From: Methylococcaceae bacterium
GTDB taxonomy: Bacteria; Pseudomonadota; Gammaproteobacteria; Methylococcales; Methylomonadaceae
Reading direction: 5' to 3'
Length of the DNA stretch: 24,000 bases
Assembly (NCBI GenBank): GCA_009925045.1
Contig: RFQK01000004.1
Span: forward strand, 1 to 24,000
The position numbers and the translations under genes were made by a program. A model generated the notes under the pieces. It saw nothing but the letters and a program-made list of their open reading frames with translations, did no database searches and was not told the origin of the DNA. Numbering within the stretch: position 1 is the first letter of the stretch; each line of letters begins with the position of its first letter. Below are positions 1-11,656 of this stretch, one piece after another.

Positions 1-1
1 T

Positions 2-154
2 GACTTGGCGTTTGCTGAATATCTGATTGAACAGGCCGGCGTGGCCCTGGTACCCGGTTCAGCCTTTGGCTGCCCGGGCCATATCCGTATCTCCATCGCC
101 ACCAGCATGACGCATCTGCAAAATGCTATGCAACGCATTAAACAGGCGGTTTGA
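2..154 (+). CDS. Class I/II aminotransferase, C-terminal end only (aspartate aminotransferase-like)
   Basis: Only the last 50 codons are in the window; the gene enters from the left edge and stops at TGA 152-154. The peptide contains EQAGVALVPGSAFGCPGHIR followed by ISIATS. This is the C-terminal signature of PLP-dependent fold-type I aminotransferases of the aspartate aminotransferase group, where the Arg in the GHIR/GHFR segment binds the substrate alpha-carboxylate. The true amino donor and acceptor cannot be told from this fragment. It ends 7 bases before nudJ on the same strand, so it is probably co-transcribed with nudJ and mnmA. Family-level call is confident; the specific substrate is open. 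Confidence 0.8.
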   Translation, partial: DLAFAEYLIEQAGVALVPGSAFGCPGHIRISIATSMTHLQNAMQRIKQAV

Positions 155-161
155 TCCGACA

Positions 162-613
162 ATGACTTGGAAACCTCACGTTACGGTTGCGGCTATTATT
201 GAGCGTGATCAACAATTTCTGGTTGTTGAGGAACATACCGAACAGGGTCGCCGCTTTAACCAACCGGCCGGCCATTTGGAAGACGGTGAATCTTTAACCG
301 CAGCAGTACAACGTGAGGTGTTGGAAGAAACGGGCTGGCAGTTTGAGCCTAAGGAACTGATTGCTGTGCAATTGTGGCGTAAGACTGCCGAACATCCGAC
401 GTTTCTGCGCTTTTGTTTTAGCGGTCAATTAATTCAACATGAAAGCGATCGATCACTTGACCCCGACATCATTGCCACTCACTGGCTTAGCCGAGCCCAA
501 CTCGCTGAAAACCCAGACAGTTTGCGGAGTCCACTGGTCTTAAAATCCATCGATGAATATTTAAAAAATCAGCCACTTCCGCTGTCAGTTTTGCACACTT
601 TTCTTGATCCAGC

Positions 614-617
<4 letters not shown>
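162..617 (+). CDS. nudJ: NUDIX hydrolase NudJ (HMP-PP / nucleoside di-triphosphate phosphatase)
   Basis: A 151-residue NUDIX hydrolase, close to the length of E. coli NudJ (about 153). The full Nudix box lies at residues 37-59: it begins GHLEDGE and ends REVLEETGW, with the metal-binding REVLEE core. In E. coli NudJ hydrolyses thiamine-precursor pyrophosphates (HMP-PP) and nucleoside tri/diphosphates, releasing Pi. I chose ATG 162 because the longer reading frame from 123 lies inside the end of the preceding gene, while MTWKPHVTV matches the family N-terminus. The stop overlaps the mnmA start by 4 bases (ATGA), implying translational coupling. The nudJ-mnmA pair is also found in E. coli, which supports the specific name over a generic NUDIX call. 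Confidence 0.9.
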
Positions 618-3111
<2,494 letters not shown>

Positions 3112-3121
3112 TTCCATCCCA

Positions 3122-4240
3122 GTGCTGAATTTTATCTGGCTGTTTTTTTTCCTGACCGCATTTGTGACAGCATTTTATAAATGGTGCTGGTTAGGTGATG
3201 ACAGCGGGTTTGCGGCACTGGTCAACACCTTATTTACCGTCCCTAAAACTGCTTTTGAGATTTCATTAGGCCTGAGTGGTATTTTGGCATTTTGGCTGGG
3301 GATCATGAACATAGGGCAACACAGTGGCTTCATCCAGTTACTCACTCGGAGCCTGGCCCCTTTATTTTCTCGACTGATGCCGGAGGTTCCCAAGGATCAT
3401 CCGGCCTTAGGTGCAATCTCTATGAATATTGCGGCTAATATGTTGGGTCTGGATAATGCGGCCACTCCCATGGGCATCAAAGCCATGCAAGAACTGCAGA
3501 GCCTGAATCAACAGCCTGACACCGCCAGCAATCCACAGATACTGTTTCTGGTGATAAATACCTCATCCGTGACTTTGTTTCCGATCAGCATTTTTACCTA
3601 TCGCGCCCAACTTGGCGCGGCCAACCCCACTGATGTGTTTATACCCATTTTGCTAGCCACCTATATGTCGACATTGGTCGGACTGCTGGCTGTCGCCTGG
3701 GTGCAAAAAATCAATCTCCTGGACAAAGTCGTGATGGCTTATCTGGGTGCCATCACGCTGGCTGTTGGTGGCTTAGTGGCTTATTTTGCTGGTCTTGATC
3801 AAGCGACTATGCTGAAGCAATCGGCTTTACTCAGCCATATTAGTTTACTGACCATAGTCAGTGCTTTTTTGATTGCCGCCGCCTATAAAAAACTCAATGT
3901 CTACGAGCTTTTCATCAACGGTGCCAAGCAAGGTTTTGATACCGCCATTCATATCATTCCGTATTTGATCGCGATCTTGGTTGCTTTTGGAATGTTCCGC
4001 GCCAGCGGTGCACTGGAATTGATTATGCAGGCTGTTCGCATATTAATCACCAGCCTGCAGATAGATAATCGTTTTGTTGACGCACTGCCAACGGCTCTGA
4101 TCAAGCCTTTTAGCGGGAGCGGCGCCCGAGCCATGATGATAGACACCATGCAGTCTATGGGGGCTGATTCATTTGCCGGACGCTTAACCGCCGTGATCCA
4201 AGGCAGTACCATCTTCATAAGCTACTGGTTTTTCGGATAA
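3122..4240 (+). CDS. Fused SpmA/SpmB-type nucleoside-recognition-domain membrane protein, C-terminus apparently shortened
   Basis: A 372-residue, very hydrophobic inner-membrane protein with two Gate-type (nucleoside recognition) domains, equivalent to Bacillus SpmA and SpmB fused in one chain. The first-half motif is NIAANMLGLDNAATPMG, near residues 101-117. The second-half motif is LPTALIKPFSGSGARAMM. These domains resemble parts of nucleoside transporters, but the function in non-sporulating bacteria is not settled. The start is GTG 3122; no ATG fits the family N-terminus (MLNFIW) and no clear ribosome binding site is visible. The C-terminus is odd. Homologues as I recall them read QGSTETTFYV and continue for about 40 more residues. 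Here GST, encoded up to about 4209, is followed directly by IFISYWFFG and stop, which looks like the true last residues of the family. mtaB follows after 5 bases. Confidence 0.8.
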   Translation: MLNFIWLFFFLTAFVTAFYKWCWLGDDSGFAALVNTLFTVPKTAFEISLGLSGILAFWLGIMNIGQHSGFIQLLTRSLAPLFSRLMPEVPKDHPALGAISMNIAANMLGLDNAATPMGIKAMQELQSLNQQPDTASNPQILFLVINTSSVTLFPISIFTYRAQLGAANPTDVFIPILLATYMSTLVGLLAVAWVQKINLLDKVVMAYLGAITLAVGGLVAYFAGLDQATMLKQSALLSHISLLTIVSAFLIAAAYKKLNVYELFINGAKQGFDTAIHIIPYLIAILVAFGMFRASGALELIMQAVRILITSLQIDNRFVDALPTALIKPFSGSGARAMMIDTMQSMGADSFAGRLTAVIQGSTIFISYWFFG

Positions 4241-4245
4241 CGACC

Positions 4246-5532
4246 ATGCAAGTACATCTTAAAACTCTGGGCTGCAGACTCAACGAAGCCGAACTGGAAA
4301 CATGGGCACAAGCTTTTCAGCAACGTGGTCACGCCATCACCCGGGAAGTTGCAAAGGCACAATTAGTGATTATCAACTCCTGTGCCGTCACCCAGGATGC
4401 GGCTCGAAAATCGAAACAACTGATCCGCAGAATTCATCGGGACAACCCGCAAGCAAAACTGGTAGTGAGTGGCTGTTATGCCACTTTAAACAGTGACGAA
4501 GCGGCCCAATTATTGGGCGTAGATCTGATTATCGGCAATCAAGACAAACAACAGTTGGTGGAAAAAACCCTGGCGGCATTAGACTTGGATACGATGCCGG
4601 CCATGTCTACCGAGCCGGGTGAAATCGCTCTGTTTAGTCGAGGTCGCCAACGTGCCTTCGTCAAGGTACAAGACGGTTGTCGCTATCGGTGCACCTTTTG
4701 TATTGTCACTGTCGCCCGTGGCGAAGAGCGTAGTCGTCCTATTGCTGAAGTGGTTGAGGAAATTAATAATCTGCATCAGCAAGGGATCAACGAGGCCATT
4801 ATTACCGGCGTTCATCTGGGGGGCTATGGCAGTGATATCGACAGCCATCTGGTCGCCTTGATTCAGGCGATTCTGCAACAAACCTCAATCCCGCGTTTGC
4901 GCTTGGGTTCATTAGAGCCCTGGGAACTGCCTGCAGGCTTTTTTGAATTATTCCAGAACCCCAGACTGATGCCACATCTGCATCTGCCACTGCAAAGTGG
5001 TAGTGACAGTGTTTTACGACGTATGGCGAGACGTTGCAAAACCGAAGAATTCAAACAATTAGTTGCTGAGGCACGTTCGACCATTTCTGGCTTTAATATC
5101 ACTACGGATATTATTGTAGGTTTTCCAGGAGAGACGGAAGCGGAATGGCAAGAGAGTCTGACCACCATCCAGGAAATAGGTTTTAGCCATATTCATATCT
5201 TTAGCTATTCCCAACGTGAGGGCACTAAAGCAGCAGGCCTGCCCGATCAAGTCAAATCCGAGCTTAAAAAACAACGCAGCCAGGTTTTACATCAATTGGC
5301 AGACAGCATGCGGCACGATTTTGTTTTGGAGCAATTGGGTCAGACACACAGGGTCTTATGGGAAGGTCAGACCGAAACGCTGGCTGATGGTCGTTTGCGT
5401 TACTTTGGTTATACGCCCAACTATTTACGGGTAGCCTGTGAAGTTGATGCGGGAACTGAACTGGAAAACAGCATCAGTCTGGCGCGACTGGAAACAGATT
5501 GCGGTGATTACATTCTTTGTCAACCGGCATAA
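4246..5532 (+). CDS. mtaB: tRNA t6A37 methylthiotransferase MtaB
   Basis: A 428-residue radical-SAM methylthiotransferase that converts t6A37 to ms2t6A in tRNAs decoding ANN codons. The N-terminal UPF0004 domain carries the three auxiliary-cluster cysteines Cys10 (TLGCRLN), Cys46 (NSCAVTQ) and Cys77 (VSGCYAT). The radical-SAM cluster motif CxxxCxxC is Cys145, Cys149 and Cys152 (DGCRYRCTFCIV). A TRAM-like C-terminal segment follows. TLGCRLN and NSCAVT, together with the CRYRCTFC core, point to the MtaB branch rather than MiaB or RimO. Length is typical and no lesion is seen. The gene starts 5 bases after the SpmA/B stop, so it probably depends on upstream transcription. Confidence 0.93.
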   Translation: MQVHLKTLGCRLNEAELETWAQAFQQRGHAITREVAKAQLVIINSCAVTQDAARKSKQLIRRIHRDNPQAKLVVSGCYATLNSDEAAQLLGVDLIIGNQDKQQLVEKTLAALDLDTMPAMSTEPGEIALFSRGRQRAFVKVQDGCRYRCTFCIVTVARGEERSRPIAEVVEEINNLHQQGINEAIITGVHLGGYGSDIDSHLVALIQAILQQTSIPRLRLGSLEPWELPAGFFELFQNPRLMPHLHLPLQSGSDSVLRRMARRCKTEEFKQLVAEARSTISGFNITTDIIVGFPGETEAEWQESLTTIQEIGFSHIHIFSYSQREGTKAAGLPDQVKSELKKQRSQVLHQLADSMRHDFVLEQLGQTHRVLWEGQTETLADGRLRYFGYTPNYLRVACEVDAGTELENSISLARLETDCGDYILCQPA

Positions 5533-5564
5533 AAAAGGGCTATCACCTTTGTGAGGCGATAGCC
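5531..5564 (-). terminator. Intrinsic terminator for mlaA (read on the - strand)
   Basis: GGCTATC (5538-5544) pairs with GATAGCC (5558-5564), and an inner CCT/AGG pair tightens the loop. On the - strand the stem is followed by six T residues (complement of A5531-5536), the classic Rho-independent layout for transcripts coming from mlaA. On the + strand no T tract follows, so termination of mtaB transcripts here would be weaker. The A run overlaps the mtaB stop codon. Confidence 0.8.
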
Positions 5565-5579
5565 GTTCATTGTTGCAAA

Positions 5580-6368
5580 CTATTTTTTATACGGTGCAAG
5601 CGGAGCTGCTGGTGAAGATTTACCTTCGTCTTTCAGGACATCTTCTTCAGGAACATTACCGTCTTTGATCAGATAATTGCGCTGTTGCAAATAGGCATTT
5701 TTGAAAAAGTCATAGCGATCAACGGCTGCTTCACTGGCCACTTTTTCAGTGGTTAAATTATCAGCACGAACATCAACCGCTTTCACCCCACCTAATCCGC
5801 CAGAAACAGCAGTCGCCCAGTATCCAGGATGTAAATACACACCACTGTAGCTGATGGGATTTAAGGCCGCATCGCCCAGCAATCCAGCGACACCACGCAT
5901 GGTGCTAGGACCGAAAAAAGGCAATACCAAGTATGGACCACTACCTACTCCCCAGTACCCCAGAGTTTGGTCAAAATCTTCATTGTGTTTCGGTAAGTTG
6001 ATTTTGGAACCTACATCCACAAAACCGGCAACACCCACACTAGTGTTCACTAGGAAGCGCGCACTGTCCAAACCGGATTGTGAAAATTTGCCCTGAAACA
6101 GATCATTAGCAGAAACGCCAATATCATCCAAATTACTAAAGAAATTACTGACACCTTGGTTAACAAAAGTTGGCGTTACCCAGTTATACCCTTTGGCAAC
6201 CGGTTTCATGACATAATTGTCGACGTTGTCATTAAAGCCCTGGACTTTACGATTCCAGTTTTCATAAGGATCTTTTGGGTCGGTTGCTTTGAGGCCTGTG
6301 CTAGCACAACCACTCAGTGTCAACAATAAACCAATCGATGTGAGTTTTATCAGCGTATTTTTTGTCAT
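5580..6368 (-). CDS. mlaA: Outer-membrane lipid asymmetry lipoprotein MlaA (VacJ)
   Basis: A 262-residue lipoprotein precursor. A short basic start and hydrophobic segment end in the lipobox LSGC, with the lipidated Cys at residue 21. The mature part has the MlaA/VacJ core: DPYENWNRKV, then QTLGYWGVGSGPYLVLPFFGPS and a PISY segment. MlaA sits in the outer membrane as a ring with porins, removes surface-exposed phospholipids and passes them to MlaC and the MlaFEDB transporter. A Lys/Pro/Ala-rich tail ends the protein. No other mla gene is in the window; mlaA is also separate from mlaFEDCB in E. coli. The ATG has AGGGG upstream. It is divergent from rnt across 92 bases. Confidence 0.95.
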   Translation of the reverse strand: MTKNTLIKLTSIGLLLTLSGCASTGLKATDPKDPYENWNRKVQGFNDNVDNYVMKPVAKGYNWVTPTFVNQGVSNFFSNLDDIGVSANDLFQGKFSQSGLDSARFLVNTSVGVAGFVDVGSKINLPKHNEDFDQTLGYWGVGSGPYLVLPFFGPSTMRGVAGLLGDAALNPISYSGVYLHPGYWATAVSGGLGGVKAVDVRADNLTTEKVASEAAVDRYDFFKNAYLQQRNYLIKDGNVPEEDVLKDEGKSSPAAPLAPYKK

Positions 6369-6460
6369 TCTTTGCCCCTGACTGAACTTGATTTGTTTAT
6401 AAACCGGTTAAAAACTTGCGTAAGATAGCATAGAAACCTCATCAACTCATTTTACTCGCC

Positions 6461-7096
6461 ATGGATATCTGTGAAAACCCTCTGGTCAATCGCTTTAGGG
6501 GCTACCTGCCTGTTGTCATCGATATTGAGACAGCCGGTTTCGACCCCAAAAAAAATCCCTTACTGGAAATTGCGGCCATTATTGTCGAAGCAGATGTCGA
6601 AGGCTATTTACACATTACTGAAAAACATCAGTGCAACATTATTCCCTTTGAAAATTCAATTCTAGATGAGGCGGCTTTAAAATTTACCGGCATCGATCCT
6701 CATCATCCATTCCGAATGTCAGTAGATGAAAAGCAGGCTTTGCAGACTTTGTTCAATCCGATTCGGGCGGCCATAAAACGTAATCAATGTAAAAAAGCCA
6801 TCTTGGTAGGCCACAACCCAGCATTTGATTTGAATTTTTTGAATGCTGCTATTGAACGGACCCAATACAAACGCAATCCCTTTCATCCTTTTAGTAGTTT
6901 TGATACTGCGACGCTGGGTGGCTTGGCTTATGGTCAAACCGTGTTAGCGAGAATTGCGGAAGCGGCAGGCTTGGAATGGGACAACAGCCGAGCCCATTCG
7001 GCGCTTTATGACGCCGAACAGACGGCTTTATTGTTTTGTAACATCATCAATCAATGGAAACGCTTTAGCGAAGCCAATCCCAAATCCGACAGTTAA
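6461..7096 (+). CDS. rnt: Ribonuclease T
   Basis: A 211-residue DEDDh 3'-5' exoribonuclease, near the E. coli length of 215. RNase T trims 3' ends of tRNA, including the CCA end turnover, and of 5S and 23S rRNA. Metal-binding residues are visible as Asp21 and Glu23 (VIDIETAG), Asp123 (GHNPAFDLNF), His179 and Asp184 (AHSALYDAEQTA). The segments KRNPFHPFSSFDTA and GQTVL are characteristic of RNase T as opposed to the DNA polymerase III epsilon subunit. The start ATG 6461 places RFRGYLPVVIDIETAG at the expected position. The 3' end converges on grxD with 5 bases between stop codons and no terminator between them. Confidence 0.95.
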   Translation: MDICENPLVNRFRGYLPVVIDIETAGFDPKKNPLLEIAAIIVEADVEGYLHITEKHQCNIIPFENSILDEAALKFTGIDPHHPFRMSVDEKQALQTLFNPIRAAIKRNQCKKAILVGHNPAFDLNFLNAAIERTQYKRNPFHPFSSFDTATLGGLAYGQTVLARIAEAAGLEWDNSRAHSALYDAEQTALLFCNIINQWKRFSEANPKSDS

Positions 7097-7101
7097 AAAC
7101 C

Positions 7102-7419
7102 TTAGGCCTGAGAGGCTGCAGCAATTTGTTTTTGTAACTCACCGTTATTGTACAAATCCATCATAATGTCACAGCCACCCACCAACTCACCTTTGATATA
7201 GAGTTGTGGGTAGGTAGGCCAGTTTGAATATTGTTTTAACGCTTCGCGTAATTCCATATCCTCCAGGATATTCACGGCGAAAAAATCAGCATGGCAGGCA
7301 TCTAGCACCTGAACAGCGCGATTCGAAAAACCACATTGCGGAAAATCCGGGGTGCCTTTCATGTACAAGACCACCGCATGATTAGATAATTGATTTTCTA
7401 TCGTTTCTAACACACTCAT
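7102..7419 (-). CDS. grxD: Monothiol glutaredoxin GrxD (Grx4 family)
   Basis: A 105-residue monothiol glutaredoxin with the CGFS active site (PQCGFSNRAVQVL) and the glutathione-binding WPTYPQLYI and GGCDI segments. Grx4-type proteins dimerise around a glutathione-ligated [2Fe-2S] cluster and carry clusters to target proteins, often with a BolA partner. A bolA-family gene is in this window near 18.9 kb but in a different transcription unit. AGAGGA lies about 8 bases before the ATG. It is the last gene of the - strand run leuS-lptE-holA-grxD, with a 35-base gap after holA. Confidence 0.95.
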   Translation of the reverse strand: MSVLETIENQLSNHAVVLYMKGTPDFPQCGFSNRAVQVLDACHADFFAVNILEDMELREALKQYSNWPTYPQLYIKGELVGGCDIMMDLYNNGELQKQIAAASQA

Positions 7420-7454
7420 TTCAATATCCTCTTTAACTAAAACAATAATGGGTA

Positions 7455-8480
7455 TTAATGACTACTCATGCCTGGGTAATTTGCAAATGTATTGGATTTG
7501 CTCAACAGACAGCAAATACTCAATAAGGTCTCCCAGCAATCGCCTGGCATTTCACCTTTGATTTGTAAGTCAGTGTCCGCACACAACTGTAATGCGCTTT
7601 GTAAATCAGCCATCTTCAGCCGGCTTAAGGCAGATTCAAGCAATGCTTTATGACGTTCGGGCGTGTGGGTTTTCTTATAAATCGAAGCATGCTGAGCCGA
7701 TCCTCTCAAGGCTATCAATAGGCGAATTTCACGACTTATTGCCCATAGCACCACCGGAGCAGCCACCTGATCTGATCGCAGTGAATCTAAAATTTTTAGG
7801 GACCGTGCGAGTTTACCTTGCAAAATAGCTTCGCTGAGTTTAAAGACGTCATAGCGGGCACTGATTGCGACCTGATCATCAATATCTTGCTTATCAATGC
7901 GATCAGATCCATGCAATACATAAAGCTTTTCAATTTCTTGGGCAGCAGCCAGCAAATTACCTTCTAGCCTCGTCACCAGCATTTTTACTGCCTCAGGCTC
8001 GAGCCGCATACCCTTTCGGGCCGCCCTACGCATCAGCCAGTCTTGCATTTCAGCCGCTTGAATCGGCCAAACCTGCACAATAACCCCACGTTTATCCACG
8101 TCTTGAAACCAGTGCGACTTTTGCGCACTAGCATCCAGCTTGTCCATACTGATCAGCAAAATGGTATCTTCGGAAGGCTTCTGGCAAAACAATTGCAGTG
8201 CTTTACTACCTTCCACCCCGAGCTTTCCGGAGTTGACACGTAAATCAATTAATTTTTGCTCAGAAAATATCGATAAAGACTCAGACTGTTGCTGCAATAA
8301 AGGCCATTCGTGCCCTGTTTCTATGCTGATCACTTCACGCAGAAAACCAGCTTTTTTGGCGGCTTGGCGAATTTCGTCAGCCGCTTCACCTAATTGCAAA
8401 GGCTCGTCACCGCTAATCAAGTAAACGGCTTTTAAGCCTTGTTTAAGACTTGCCGTTAACTGATCGACTTTGAGTCGCAT
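7455..8480 (-). CDS. holA: DNA polymerase III delta subunit HolA
   Basis: A 341-residue clamp-loader subunit, close to E. coli HolA (343). Delta opens the beta sliding clamp so that the loader complex can place it on DNA. The N-terminus MRLKVDQL followed by YLISGDEPLQLGEAADEIR is typical, as are the mid-region DKLDASAQKSHWF and LEGNLLAAAQEIEKL. I placed the start at 8480, one base after the lptE stop. The longer frame to 8576 lies inside lptE and adds 32 residues unlike the family. In E. coli nadD follows holA; here grxD follows instead. Confidence 0.93.
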   Translation of the reverse strand: MRLKVDQLTASLKQGLKAVYLISGDEPLQLGEAADEIRQAAKKAGFLREVISIETGHEWPLLQQQSESLSIFSEQKLIDLRVNSGKLGVEGSKALQLFCQKPSEDTILLISMDKLDASAQKSHWFQDVDKRGVIVQVWPIQAAEMQDWLMRRAARKGMRLEPEAVKMLVTRLEGNLLAAAQEIEKLYVLHGSDRIDKQDIDDQVAISARYDVFKLSEAILQGKLARSLKILDSLRSDQVAAPVVLWAISREIRLLIALRGSAQHASIYKKTHTPERHKALLESALSRLKMADLQSALQLCADTDLQIKGEMPGDCWETLLSICCLLSKSNTFANYPGMSSH

Positions 8481-8481
8481 T

Positions 8482-8973
8482 TTATTTTTTGATTTTGGCT
8501 GCCGCGGCTTCAGCCCTGAGTAACAACATTCTAACGGCCTGCTTGTAGATTTCTTTGCGAATGATTTGTTCCTCATTCAATTTCGCTAACACTGCGGTCT
8601 GATCGTTAAAGTATTCTCGCGCAATTTCAATTCGCTGTTCTTCCATAACTTGATTTTCTTGATTATCGTAAAACTGAAATTGCAAGAAATAATCAAGCTC
8701 GGATTCATTGGACTTTCCAGTCGATCCAATCGACAAAACCCGGGTTTTGAGTTCTTCACTGACGATTTTAATCACCAATCCTGCTTCGCTAGGCGAACTC
8801 ACCAGACGTCCTTTAGAGGCTTTCACAACGTCAGTTAGCTCGGATTGCAAGGCCGAGCTAGCGTTAAAAACGTAAACGCTTTTAAGCGATTCAGGCATCG
8901 CAATCGAGCCACGCATGTGATAGCCACAGGCAGTCAGCAACAAAAACATCAAAAGCAAACCGGGTTTCTTCAT
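8482..8973 (-). CDS. lptE: LPS-assembly lipoprotein LptE
   Basis: A 163-residue lipoprotein precursor with lipobox LTAC (Cys16) followed by GYHMRG, the start typical of LptE. LptE plugs the LptD barrel in the outer membrane and helps insert lipopolysaccharide into the outer leaflet. The body alternates polar and hydrophobic residues as expected for its small alpha/beta fold, and the C-terminus is a basic, Ala-rich helix. The gene sits between leuS (9 bases upstream) and holA (1 base downstream), the same order as in E. coli leuS-lptE-holA. That synteny makes the call firm despite the low conservation of this family. Confidence 0.92.
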   Translation of the reverse strand: MKKPGLLLMFLLLTACGYHMRGSIAMPESLKSVYVFNASSALQSELTDVVKASKGRLVSSPSEAGLVIKIVSEELKTRVLSIGSTGKSNESELDYFLQFQFYDNQENQVMEEQRIEIAREYFNDQTAVLAKLNEEQIIRKEIYKQAVRMLLLRAEAAAAKIKK

Positions 8974-8982
8974 TGTTGTCCT

Positions 8983-11574
8983 CTAAACCACAATACTGAC
9001 CAATTTTTGCGGTACCACAATTAATTTTTTGATGGCTTTACCCTCTAAGTGGCGCTGAATAGCTTCATCTGCCAGCACGATAGCTTCGATCGCTTCCTTG
9101 CTAGCAGTGGCGGCAACAGAAATTTTGCCACGCAACTTACCATTCACCTGAATCACCATTTCTATCGCATCCTGCACTAAAGCAGACTCATCCAACACCG
9201 GCCAGGAAGCAAGCACAATATCTTCATCTGTATGCCCCAGAGATTCCCATAAGGCCTGACAAACATGCGGAATAATAGGCGATAACATCAAAACAATACT
9301 TTCCAGCACTTCCTGTCGAATCGCTTTGCCATTCTGACTGTCATCTTCGAATTTTGCCAGACCATTCAGCAATTCCATATTCGCGGCAATAGCGGTATTA
9401 AAGGTATGACGACGCGACATATCATCTGTCACTTTAGCCAATGCCTGATGCAATTGTCTACGCATCGCTTTCTGCGCATCGTTGAGCGCATCTTTGGCCA
9501 CAGGCTGTTGCGGCAGACCTGATTCAACATGCAGATAAGCCGATCGCCACAAGCGTTTCAGGAAACGCGAGGCCCCTTCCACACCAGCATCATTCCACTC
9601 CAATGACTGATCGGGTGGCGAAGTAAACATGGTGTAAAGCCTGACGGTATCCGCCCCAAACTGATTGATCAGAGTTTGCGGATCAACACCATTGTTTTTT
9701 GACTTGGACATTTTCTCAACAGCACCTACCGTCACCGCAGAACCATCATCGAGACGTTTGGCACCTATGATTTTGCCTTTGGCATCACGCTCGACATCGA
9801 TCTGGGTGAGATTGAAATACTGCTTATGGCCCGAAGCATCGGTTTGATAAAAGGTTTCAGCAACCACCATGCCTTGGGTTAACAAGTTTTTAAACGGCTC
9901 ATCACAGACGACTAAGCCCTGATCACGCAATAATTTGGTGTAAAAACGCGAGTACAGCAAATGCAAAATCGCATGTTCGATACCACCAATGTAGTGATCG
10001 ACGGGTAACCAATGATTGACGCGCTGATCTAGCATCGCGGTGTCCGCATCTGGACACGCATATCGGGCAAAATACCAAGAAGACTCCATAAAAGTATCAA
10101 AGGTATCCGTTTCACGACGCGCCGCTTTACCACATTCTGGACAGTCAGTATGTGGAAAAGTCGGATGTGCGGCTAAAGGTGCTTGTGAACCGTCTAATAC
10201 CACATCTCGGGGCAAAGTCACCGGCAATTGATTATCCGGCACAGGCACGATGCCACAATCGTCACAATAAATCACCGGAATCGGCGCGCCCCAATAACGC
10301 TGACGCGATACCCCCCAATCACGCAGACGGAAGTTGGTTTTACGCTCGCCTTTACCTAAGCCGCTTAGTTTATCGGCAATTGCATCAAAAGCCTGTTTGA
10401 AATCCAGGCCATCAAATTCACCGGAATTTTTCAATACACCTTTTTCGGTAAAGGCTTTCTCTGCTACGCTGTCGTCACTCGCATTGGCTGAGCCAATCAC
10501 TTGCTGGATAGCAATTCCGTATTTTTGGGCAAATTCATAATCACGTTGATCATGTGCGGGCACTGACATCACCGCGCCGGTGCCATAGTTCATCAGAACA
10601 AAATTGGCAATCCAAACCGGCACACTGTCACCTGTTAAAGGATGCACAGCCATCAGACCCGAGTTAACACCACGTTTTTCCATGGTCTCCATAGCCGCTT
10701 CAGAGGTCTCCATCTGACGGCAGGATTCAATAAAGGCAGCAATTTCAGAATTACTCTCTGCCGCTTTTAAGGCAACCGGATGCTCAGCGGCTACGGCGAC
10801 ATAAGTCACACCCATAACGGTATCAGGTCGGGTAGTGTAAATACGAATCGGCGCATCAAAACCAGCCACCGCAAAATCCATTTCCACACCTTCAGAGCGG
10901 CCAATCCAGTTAGCCTGCATGGTTCTGACCTGCTCAGGCCAGCCCGGCAGTTTGTCCAGATCGCGGAGTAATTCATCGGCATAAGCCGTGATTTTCAGAA
11001 ACCACTGCGAGATTTCTTTTTTCTCGACCGGAGTATCACAGCGCCAGCAGCAGCCTTCAATTACTTGCTCGTTAGCGAGAACCGTCTGGTCATGAGGACA
11101 CCAGTTGACCGGCGAGGTTTTTTTGTAGACCAGACCTTTTTCCAGCAGACGCAAGAAAAACCACTGTTCCCAACGGTAATAAGAAGGATCACAGGTTGCC
11201 AGCTCACGACTCCAGTCATAACCAAAACCCAAGCGCTTCAACTGATCGCGCATATAGTCAATATTGGAATAGGTCCAGTCGGCAGGATGAACTTTATTTT
11301 GCATGGCCGCGTTTTCTGCAGGCAAGCCGAATGCATCCCAACCCATGGGTTGTAAAACATGTTTACCCTGCATGCGCTGGAAACGACTGATCACATCACC
11401 AATGGTGTAATTGCGAACATGGCCCATGTGCAATTTGCCACTTGGATAGGGAAACATCGAAAGACAATAATATTTAGGCTTACCGGTATTTTCCAGCGCC
11501 TTAAAAACACCTGTGCTTTCCCATTTGGCTTGAACATCTTGCTCAATCGCCTGCGGTTTGTACTGTTCTTCCAT
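8983..11574 (-). CDS. leuS: Leucyl-tRNA synthetase
   Basis: A class I aminoacyl-tRNA synthetase of 863 residues (E. coli 860) that charges tRNA-Leu. The HIGH-type motif is HMGH at residues 49-52 within [15 protein letters not shown], and the KMSKS loop is present as [10 protein letters not shown]. The editing domain segment [12 protein letters not shown] and the zinc-finger region WCPHDQTVL with [10 protein letters not shown] are intact. A second Cys-rich insert (YCDDCG, then CPECGK) is present, a four-cysteine pattern that the E. coli enzyme, as I recall it, lacks here. ATG 11574 (MEEQYKP) matches the E. coli N-terminus MQEQYRP. In-frame ATG 11583 and TTG 11586 are alternatives. The gene heads the run lptE-holA-grxD. 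Confidence 0.96.
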   Translation of the reverse strand: MEEQYKPQAIEQDVQAKWESTGVFKALENTGKPKYYCLSMFPYPSGKLHMGHVRNYTIGDVISRFQRMQGKHVLQPMGWDAFGLPAENAAMQNKVHPADWTYSNIDYMRDQLKRLGFGYDWSRELATCDPSYYRWEQWFFLRLLEKGLVYKKTSPVNWCPHDQTVLANEQVIEGCCWRCDTPVEKKEISQWFLKITAYADELLRDLDKLPGWPEQVRTMQANWIGRSEGVEMDFAVAGFDAPIRIYTTRPDTVMGVTYVAVAAEHPVALKAAESNSEIAAFIESCRQMETSEAAMETMEKRGVNSGLMAVHPLTGDSVPVWIANFVLMNYGTGAVMSVPAHDQRDYEFAQKYGIAIQQVIGSANASDDSVAEKAFTEKGVLKNSGEFDGLDFKQAFDAIADKLSGLGKGERKTNFRLRDWGVSRQRYWGAPIPVIYCDDCGIVPVPDNQLPVTLPRDVVLDGSQAPLAAHPTFPHTDCPECGKAARRETDTFDTFMESSWYFARYACPDADTAMLDQRVNHWLPVDHYIGGIEHAILHLLYSRFYTKLLRDQGLVVCDEPFKNLLTQGMVVAETFYQTDASGHKQYFNLTQIDVERDAKGKIIGAKRLDDGSAVTVGAVEKMSKSKNNGVDPQTLINQFGADTVRLYTMFTSPPDQSLEWNDAGVEGASRFLKRLWRSAYLHVESGLPQQPVAKDALNDAQKAMRRQLHQALAKVTDDMSRRHTFNTAIAANMELLNGLAKFEDDSQNGKAIRQEVLESIVLMLSPIIPHVCQALWESLGHTDEDIVLASWPVLDESALVQDAIEMVIQVNGKLRGKISVAATASKEAIEAIVLADEAIQRHLEGKAIKKLIVVPQKLVSIVV

Positions 11575-11656
11575 CCTTTTCATCAATTCTTAGAAAAAGG
11601 CGCTAGAATACCTTAGAGGCGCACAAATCCAAAGCCTGAATTATTACGGAGAAACC

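Noticed and set aside
4579..4881. 100-residue antisense frame within mtaB
   Set aside because: It is a shadow of a well-conserved gene; no family features, no ribosome binding site and no context.
6402..6409. AACCGGTT palindrome in the mlaA/rnt divergent region
   Set aside because: An 8-base palindrome is expected by chance at this length and no clear promoter frames it.
8481..8576. N-terminal extension of holA by 32 residues
   Set aside because: It lies wholly inside lptE in another frame and is basic and Ser-rich, unlike HolA.
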